Positions 5,801 through 9,850 of a stretch of DNA of 9,850 nt are shown piece by piece (position 1 is the stretch's first letter; the number at the start of each line of letters is the position of its first letter). The notes below the pieces were generated by a model. The model made no database searches and had not been told where the DNA came from. It saw nothing but the letters and a program-made list of their open reading frames with translations. The DNA comes from Arcobacter sp. UBA7394 (GTDB taxonomy: Bacteria > Campylobacterota > Campylobacteria > Campylobacterales > Arcobacteraceae): contig DKNG01000089.1 in assembly GCA_002470185.1 (NCBI GenBank), forward strand, positions 2,942-12,791. The letters are read 5' to 3'. The translations under genes and the position numbers were made by a program.

Positions 5801-6687
5801 TAAACAACCTTAGTTTTATAAAACATAGAAATATATATACCAATAGCAATAAATGTAATTCCAATAAAATGATAAAATTCTAATCTTTCACCTAATAAAA
5901 CAAAAGCTAAAATAGCTCCAAAAATTGGCATTAAATGTGTAAATTGCCCAGCTTTATTTGCTCCTATTGCAATAGTAGATTCATTCCAAAAATAAAAAGA
6001 TAATAGAGAAGGGAAAATCACCATATACATTAATGAATATAATACCTCATCAGAACTAACAAACGAAAATTCAAAACTAAATCCCTGTAAGCTAAACAGA
6101 ATATATAAAATCACTATTCCTATAAATGTTGTAATACTTAAAAAATCAAAGGCATTTAAATCTTTTGGTTTAAACTTTAACAAAATACAATATAAAGCCC
6201 AATCAATACAAGCAAGAATTATCCACAGATCTCCTTGCGTAAACTCTAGGCTAAGAAGGGATGATATACTACCTTTTAAAACTAAGTACAATACTCCAAT
6301 TGTTGATAAAAAGACTCCTACACTTTGTATTTTACTAATCTTAATTTTTAATATTATTGCTGATAAGACTATAATAAATATTGGTACGGAGGAGTTAATT
6401 AACAAAGCATTAGTTGCTGTTGTTGTTTGTAATCCATAGTATAAAAGAGTATTAAACCCAGCAACACCTAAAGCTCCAAATAAAAACAATATTTTAAAAT
6501 CTTTTTTAAGTGAGTTAATAAGTCTTTGTTTATGTATTATCATATATGGCAGTAAAAGTATAAAAACAAAAAACCATCTAAAAAAAGATAATTGTACAGG
6601 TTCAACACTAGAAGATATAAGTCGTCCAAAAATAAAATTTCCAGACCAAAATAAAACAGCTAAAACTAAAAATATATAATATTTCAT
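5800..6687 (-). CDS. EamA-family (DMT) transporter
   Basis: A 295-residue drug/metabolite transporter with ten helices in two repeated EamA domains (about 2-136 and 150-290). The opening LAVLFWSGNFIFGRL and the LLGERLEFYHFIGITFIAIGIYIS segment near the C-terminus (about 265-289) are standard family features. EamA proteins usually export amino acids or other small metabolites; the substrate here cannot be told. The start ATG (6685-6687) has only a weak ribosome binding site (AGAAAGT, 7-8 bases away). A promoter -10 lies 25 bases upstream, right after the porin terminator, so this is the first gene of a two-gene unit with the permease downstream, which overlaps by one base. Full length, no disruption seen. 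Confidence 0.9.
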   Translation of the reverse strand: MKYYIFLVLAVLFWSGNFIFGRLISSSVEPVQLSFFRWFFVFILLLPYMIIHKQRLINSLKKDFKILFLFGALGVAGFNTLLYYGLQTTTATNALLINSSVPIFIIVLSAIILKIKISKIQSVGVFLSTIGVLYLVLKGSISSLLSLEFTQGDLWIILACIDWALYCILLKFKPKDLNAFDFLSITTFIGIVILYILFSLQGFSFEFSFVSSDEVLYSLMYMVIFPSLLSFYFWNESTIAIGANKAGQFTHLMPIFGAILAFVLLGERLEFYHFIGITFIAIGIYISMFYKTKVV

Positions 6688-6711
6688 AAATTACTTTCTA
6701 AATTTTTTTGT

Positions 6712-6717
6712 ATTATA
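6712..6717 (-). promoter_or_regulatory. -10 element for EamA-permease unit
   Basis: On the - strand TATAAT, preceded by GAG and lying directly after the T tract of the porin terminator. It is about 25 bases before the EamA ATG. The -35 position falls within the terminator stem and is not consensus. Confidence 0.5.
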
Positions 6718-6726
6718 CTCAAAAAA

Positions 6727-6754
6727 AAAGGTTCAAGCTGATGCTTGAACCTTT
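6727..6754 (-). terminator. Strong intrinsic terminator of the porin gene
   Basis: On the - strand AAAGGTTCAAGC (6743-6754) pairs perfectly with GCTTGAACCTTT (6727-6738) around a 4-base loop, and the second arm runs into an unbroken T tract (complement of A at 6721-6729). It lies 22 bases after the porin stop at 6777, the classic layout, and is the clearest terminator in the window. Confidence 0.93.
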
Positions 6755-6776
6755 AAATAATTAATTGATTAAATTT

Positions 6777-7937
6777 TTAGAATTTGTAAGATGTGTATAT
6801 TCTAAGAATATCATCATCTTTTAAAGCAGCTTTGTTAAAGTCTGCACTTTCATACATGATTTTTGATGAAAAGTTTTTATTATAATCATATTGTAAGAAT
6901 CCACCAACGGCATCAATCTTTTCATATGGTAAAGTGGCATCATCTGTATTAACTTGCCCATAATAAGCAACCATTAATACATCTGCAATTTTTGTTGCAG
7001 CAACCCCAACTAAAGTATCAGTGTCCTTTGTATAAGTAACACTTCCTCCATGTAATGGTAAAGCAGTAAATGCAGCATCAGCACCTGAACCAACACCTGA
7101 GTATACTTTTCCATCACTACCAGTTGTTGTATATAAACCTGTTAAGTTAATCATACCAATTGTTCCAGAAGCTTTAAAACCAAACATAGTACCATCTACA
7201 TTACTATCTGTTGTATCATAGTACTGTGCTGATAAATCGATTCCAGCAATTTTATAATATGCATCTAAATATAAAGCATCTTTATCACTAGCAGATGTAT
7301 TACCTTTTACATCTAAGTATTGTACAGTTAATGTTAAATCTTTCACTGATTTATTCTCAGCTAATATAGAATAAGCACCATCTTCTACTTTACTTTTAGT
7401 AAACTCACCTGCTCCACCATTTCCGTCTGTTCTATCTTGATATTTACCTGCATATATAGCCATTAATTTAGTTTGAGGTAAATCAGTGTTAGTTAAAGTA
7501 AAACCTTCAAAAGATTGTTTTATCATTCTAGAACCAGATCCTGCGATTAATGGTGTTTTAATATACTGTCTACCAATCTTAGCTGTTGTATTAGACATTG
7601 TATAAGATAGATACGATTCTGACATTACAGAACCAGATGCATCCATAGTATTAGCAAAGTTGTTTGTACCTTCAGTTGAAATATCCGATACATGTGAAGT
7701 TTGGAATGTTACTCCCCCTTTAAATCCATAAAAAGAATCTGTGATAACATTTAAGTTACCACCAAAAACTAATATAGAATCACTTTTACCATCAGCTAAA
7801 GGTTTTACATCAAAATACTGAGCTTTAATCTCACCTTTTACTTTTGCATTTGCGAATGCTTCAGATAAACTGTCTGCACATGCACTTGATGAAACTAATA
7901 AACCAGCTGCCAAACTTAATTTTGTAATTTTTTTCAT
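6777..7937 (-). CDS. Outer-membrane porin, Campylobacterota major-porin type
   Basis: A 386-residue beta-barrel porin that lets small solutes cross the outer membrane. A Sec signal (MKKITKLSLAAGLLVSSSACA) with likely cleavage after Ala21 is followed by SLSEAFANAKVKGEIKAQYFD, the N-terminal block shared by Campylobacterota porins of the major-outer-membrane-protein/OprD-like group. The rest alternates polar and hydrophobic residues with many Asp, Gly and Thr in turns, and it ends with a terminal Phe (TSYKF) as needed for barrel insertion. Length matches the family (about 380-430). The start has a strong site AGGGAG at 7943-7948. It is a single-gene unit: own promoter region upstream, strong terminator downstream. 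The next operon upstream encodes an aromatic-pathway hydrolase, so it might take up aromatic compounds, but this is not shown by the sequence. Confidence 0.92.
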   Translation of the reverse strand: MKKITKLSLAAGLLVSSSACADSLSEAFANAKVKGEIKAQYFDVKPLADGKSDSILVFGGNLNVITDSFYGFKGGVTFQTSHVSDISTEGTNNFANTMDASGSVMSESYLSYTMSNTTAKIGRQYIKTPLIAGSGSRMIKQSFEGFTLTNTDLPQTKLMAIYAGKYQDRTDGNGGAGEFTKSKVEDGAYSILAENKSVKDLTLTVQYLDVKGNTSASDKDALYLDAYYKIAGIDLSAQYYDTTDSNVDGTMFGFKASGTIGMINLTGLYTTTGSDGKVYSGVGSGADAAFTALPLHGGSVTYTKDTDTLVGVAATKIADVLMVAYYGQVNTDDATLPYEKIDAVGGFLQYDYNKNFSSKIMYESADFNKAALKDDDILRIYTSYKF

Positions 7938-7991
7938 TTACTCTCCCTAGACTTCGAAATTTTAATTAGACTACATAAACACGCGCTACAT

Positions 7992-8010
7992 AACTTTATT
8001 ATCTAAAGTT
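7992..8010 (-). promoter_or_regulatory. Palindrome over candidate porin -10, possible operator
   Basis: AACTTTA (7992-7998) and TAAAGTT (8004-8010) are perfect inverted repeats with 5 bases between. On the - strand the centre reads GATAAT (complement of 7998-8003), a fair -10 about 60 bases before the porin ATG. There is no good -35, so an activator may be needed, or the palindrome may be a repressor site. Alternatively it is a 5'-leader hairpin if transcription starts further upstream. Confidence 0.4.
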
Positions 8011-8088
8011 TTGTCCTGTACCCTATGAATTTCTATTCTAATGGAAAAGTATCGCAAAATTATCGCGATTTTATAGTTTTTAGTAATA

Positions 8089-8126
8089 AATACAGTACAA
8101 AAAGGAAGCTAATTTTGTACTGTATT
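8089..8126. repeat. Perfect 14-bp inverted repeat
   Basis: AATACAGTACAAAA (8089-8102) and TTTTGTACTGTATT (8113-8126) with a 10-base spacer. On the - strand it is followed by TATTTATTA, so it may be the terminator of the operon ending at 8328, about 200 bases before it, or the end of an unrecognised transcript. It could also be an operator for the porin. Confidence 0.6.
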
Positions 8127-8135
8127 AGTAAGCAT

Positions 8136-8164
8136 TTGATAGGTTAACTCTGAAGTTGTATGAT
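8136..8164 (+). promoter_or_regulatory. Promoter-like pair with no gene after it
   Basis: TTGATA (8136-8141), 17 bases, TATGAT (8159-8164). Spacing is ideal and both hexamers are one base from consensus. Transcription would start near 8171 and run toward the 3' end of the ketopantoate-reductase gene, giving a non-coding or antisense RNA. An AAAGGAG at 8198-8204 has no start codon at a suitable distance. Confidence 0.35.
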
Positions 8165-8247
8165 ATATAGTTAAAATCACAAGTTTATTCTATTCGTAAA
8201 GGAGAACACGAACTTAAAAGCAAAATATTTAGGTACGACAACTTCAG
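8150..8247. repeat. Distant 10-bp inverted repeat
   Basis: CTGAAGTTGT (8150-8159) is the exact complement of ACAACTTCAG (8238-8247), 78 bases apart. Next to it TAGGTACGA (8230-8238) can pair with TTGTACCTA (8268-8276) with one G-T pair, giving an interlocked arrangement. May be an RNA fold or two copies of a binding half-site. Confidence 0.4.
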
Positions 8248-8327
8248 CTATTATATTTTTATACCACTTGTACCTATTACAAATATAATATTAGTAAAAA
8301 TAAATCGCTTATTAATCGCAAGACACA

Positions 8328-9251
8328 CTATTTATTTTCTTTAATGATAAACTCTAATAAATAAGATATTGTTTTAGTATATGCACTATCAATATTTTGT
8401 TTTTTATTATAGTTTATTACTACAGTACATATCTCATCTATTTCTAATTCTCTTTTGAATTCTCTATCTACTAACATTGAAGGTTTTATTGAATCAAAGT
8501 TTTTAATTAATTCATACATTTGATTTAATTCATCTTCATTTATATTCACATTACAAGCTTTTGCAGCACTTACTGTTTCTTTCATTAAACCATATACTAA
8601 AGATGAAAGTTTCTTATCATTCATTAGTATTCCCGTTTTAATCTCTAAAAGAGCACATATTGCATTTACACCATTATTTATAATTAACTTTTTCCATAAC
8701 TCTTTATTTATATCATCTACTACTTCACTATGAATTCTTGAGTTATTTATAGTTTTATTTAACTTTTCTAGAAAGGATGTATTTTCTTTTGTTTTATAAA
8801 TAGCTCCAATTAGAGTTTCAACATTTCCTGTTGCTTTTATAATATGAGCACCTATTTTTCTAGTAAGTCCACCTAATACTTTCTCTTTTGGAAAGTATTC
8901 ACATAAAACCTTTTCATTCTCTACACCATTTTGTAAGGATAAGAGGTATGGTGATTTCTTTATATTTGATAATTTTTGAGATAGTTCTTTACATATGATT
9001 CTTGTAGAGTTTGATTTTGTAGTTAATATTATTACATCTATATTTAGTGAATTAAAATTTATATCTTTTAACTCACTAACCTTTACATTCTCAAAAAAAG
9101 AAAAATCAGGGTGTTCAACTTTTAAGCCATTATTCTTTATGGCTTCCAAGTGAGTTCCCCTGGCAACAAAAGTCACTTCATTGGATGAATTTAATAATCT
9201 AGCACCATAAAATGCACCAATTCCACCAGTACCTAAAATTAGAAAATTCAT
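8328..9251 (-). CDS. Ketopantoate reductase family protein (PanE/ApbA)
   Basis: A 307-residue NADPH-dependent 2-oxoacid reductase of the PanE/ApbA family; PanE reduces 2-dehydropantoate to pantoate for coenzyme A synthesis. The N-terminal Rossmann fold has GTGGIG (7-12), then Lys79 in TTKS and the QNGVEN loop (107-112). The C-terminal helical domain keeps the catalytic Lys188 in LWKKL with Asn192 and Asn196 spaced as in E. coli PanE, and PSML (257-260). The EID near residue 270-272 is present, but the usual following Asn-Gly is Cys-Thr here, and the later Thr-Pro is absent. It follows a meta-cleavage hydrolase gene by 9 bases with only a weak ribosome site (AGAGAAAAG), so it is probably part of that operon and may reduce a different oxoacid. 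Calling it true PanE is therefore not certain. Confidence 0.88.
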   Translation of the reverse strand: MNFLILGTGGIGAFYGARLLNSSNEVTFVARGTHLEAIKNNGLKVEHPDFSFFENVKVSELKDINFNSLNIDVIILTTKSNSTRIICKELSQKLSNIKKSPYLLSLQNGVENEKVLCEYFPKEKVLGGLTRKIGAHIIKATGNVETLIGAIYKTKENTSFLEKLNKTINNSRIHSEVVDDINKELWKKLIINNGVNAICALLEIKTGILMNDKKLSSLVYGLMKETVSAAKACNVNINEDELNQMYELIKNFDSIKPSMLVDREFKRELEIDEICTVVINYNKKQNIDSAYTKTISYLLEFIIKENK

Positions 9252-9260
9252 CTTTTCTCT

Positions 9261-9850
9261 TTATACTAAAAAGAAGTCTTCAAGTAATTTATTGAATCTA
9301 TCTTTATGTTCAATTTGAGACCAGTGTCCACATTGTCCAAAACCATGTAATTGAGATTTTTCAATTAGACTATGTAATCTTGTAGAGTTCTCAAAAGGAA
9401 TAACCTTATCATCTCTTCCATGAATAATTAATACCTCTTTATCAATAGCTTTAATATCTTCTTCCTTTGAAGCCATAGCACTTACACTACTTTGTCTTGG
9501 ACTTGGGAACATAGAACCAAAAGATTCTTGGAAACCTTCTCTTATACTTGCTTCATATCTCATTTGTGCTAATTCATCTGTTACTAATACTCTTGAATAT
9601 GCAAAAGTATCAAGTAATGATCTCATATTCTCTAAAGAAGGAGTATATCCCCATGCTTGATCAAGTCCTGCTGTTAGTTCAAAATCAATTCCCATAGCCC
9701 CCATAAGCACTACTTTATTTAATCTTTCAGGGTATTTAATAGTTAAAGCTAAAGCTAAAGCCCCACCAAATGAGTTTCCAACAATATTAAATTTCTCAAT
9801 ATTTAAAGCATCCATTAAATCTATTGCTTGTTTAACCCATACATCCATAT
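9261..9850 (-). CDS. 2-Hydroxymuconate-semialdehyde hydrolase homologue (5' end outside window)
   Basis: Alpha/beta-hydrolase of the XylF/DmpD/TodF group, which cleave the C-C bond of ring-fission products (such as 2-hydroxymuconate semialdehyde) in meta-cleavage of catechols. Numbering from the first visible Met, the visible 195 residues have the nucleophile Ser26 in GNSFGG, acid Asp147 in HGRDDKVIP and base His175 in GQCGHWSQIEH. Between them GLDQAWGYTPSLENMRSLLD (61-80), FAYSRVLVTDELA and RYEASIREGFQESF are group-specific cap-domain blocks. About 80-90 N-terminal residues with the oxyanion-hole His-Gly are cut by the window edge, so the Met at 9846-9848 is internal. It is the upstream gene of at least a two-gene operon. 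The exact ring-fission substrate cannot be told. Confidence 0.92.
   Translation of the reverse strand, partial: MDVWVKQAIDLMDALNIEKFNIVGNSFGGALALALTIKYPERLNKVVLMGAMGIDFELTAGLDQAWGYTPSLENMRSLLDTFAYSRVLVTDELAQMRYEASIREGFQESFGSMFPSPRQSSVSAMASKEEDIKAIDKEVLIIHGRDDKVIPFENSTRLHSLIEKSQLHGFGQCGHWSQIEHKDRFNKLLEDFFLV

Larger units (their letters stand above)
7938..8327. other. Gene-poor stretch upstream of the porin, rich in inverted repeats
   Basis: About 390 bases without a convincing gene. From the porin outwards: ribosome binding site (7941-7948), a 19-bp palindrome over a -10-like GATAAT (7992-8010), an ATCGCGAT palindrome (8062-8069), a perfect 14-bp inverted repeat (8089-8126), a + strand promoter-like pair TTGATA (8136-8141) and TATGAT (8159-8164) with 17 bases between, a 10-bp distant inverted repeat (8150-8159 with 8238-8247), an AAAGGAG (8198-8204) with no start codon after it, and a further repeat TAGGTAC (8230-8236) with GTACCTA (8270-8276). 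No clear terminator for the operon ending at 8328 was found. Confidence 0.7.

Noticed and set aside
7874..7937. Porin signal as a lipoprotein signal (SSAC)
   Set aside because: The residues before the Cys do not fit a lipobox well, and a beta-barrel porin with ACA followed by Asp fits ordinary signal peptidase I cleavage.
8198..8204. AAAGGAG as the ribosome site of a small + strand gene
   Set aside because: No ATG, GTG or TTG follows at a workable distance, and no open frame of note is present before 8327.
9846..9848. ATG at the right edge as the true start of the hydrolase
   Set aside because: The nucleophile would be at residue 26, whereas the family has about 80-90 more residues before it including the oxyanion-hole strand; the frame continues past the edge.

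Overview
The window is A/T-rich DNA that most resembles Campylobacterota, in particular an Arcobacter-like genus. The reasons are the style of the AlaS C-terminal half (FCGGTHV, then a Gly-rich DHHA1 tail), the Campylobacterota-type major porin, the low GC, lysine/asparagine-rich proteins and A/T-rich promoters of the TATAAT type. No rRNA, tRNA, CRISPR array, transposase or phage gene was seen.

Left block (1-1179, + strand): the 3' part of alaS, followed 8 bases later by a small four-helix membrane protein of CopD/HemJ-like appearance. A perfect hairpin closes this block against a convergent unit. That unit (1175-2892, - strand) is a lipoprotein of unknown function coupled by an ATGA overlap to a YnfM-like MFS transporter. 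A divergent promoter region (2893-3006) separates it from two tandem, clearly paralogous NlpC/P60 lipoproteins (3007-4172, + strand), probably cell-wall peptidases; the first starts with TTG.

A gene-poor stretch (4173-4510) then holds the densest unexplained structure of the window. It contains three nested inverted-repeat stems over 133 bases, five copies of the 8-mer ATTGTAAT in both orientations, a TATAAT element, a 16-codon reading frame with a good ribosome binding site, and a perfect 12-bp hairpin shared with the end of the next gene. It could be a small RNA, a leader peptide cut off from its operon, or the remnant of a small mobile element.

Right block (4511-9850, all - strand): an EamA/DMT exporter translationally coupled to an unassigned 11-12-helix permease; a strong terminator; a single-gene porin; a second gene-poor stretch (7938-8327) rich in inverted repeats; and an operon with a ketopantoate-reductase-family gene preceded by a 2-hydroxymuconate-semialdehyde hydrolase homologue that runs off the right edge. 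The hydrolase suggests that a meta-cleavage aromatic degradation cluster lies beyond the window; the nearby porin could supply substrate entry, but that link is inference.

Most genes are recognisable families in an ordinary layout. The parts that merit a second look are the two structured intergenic stretches, the unnamed permease, the two-gene lipoprotein-MFS unit, and the aromatic-pathway hydrolase with its PanE-like neighbour.
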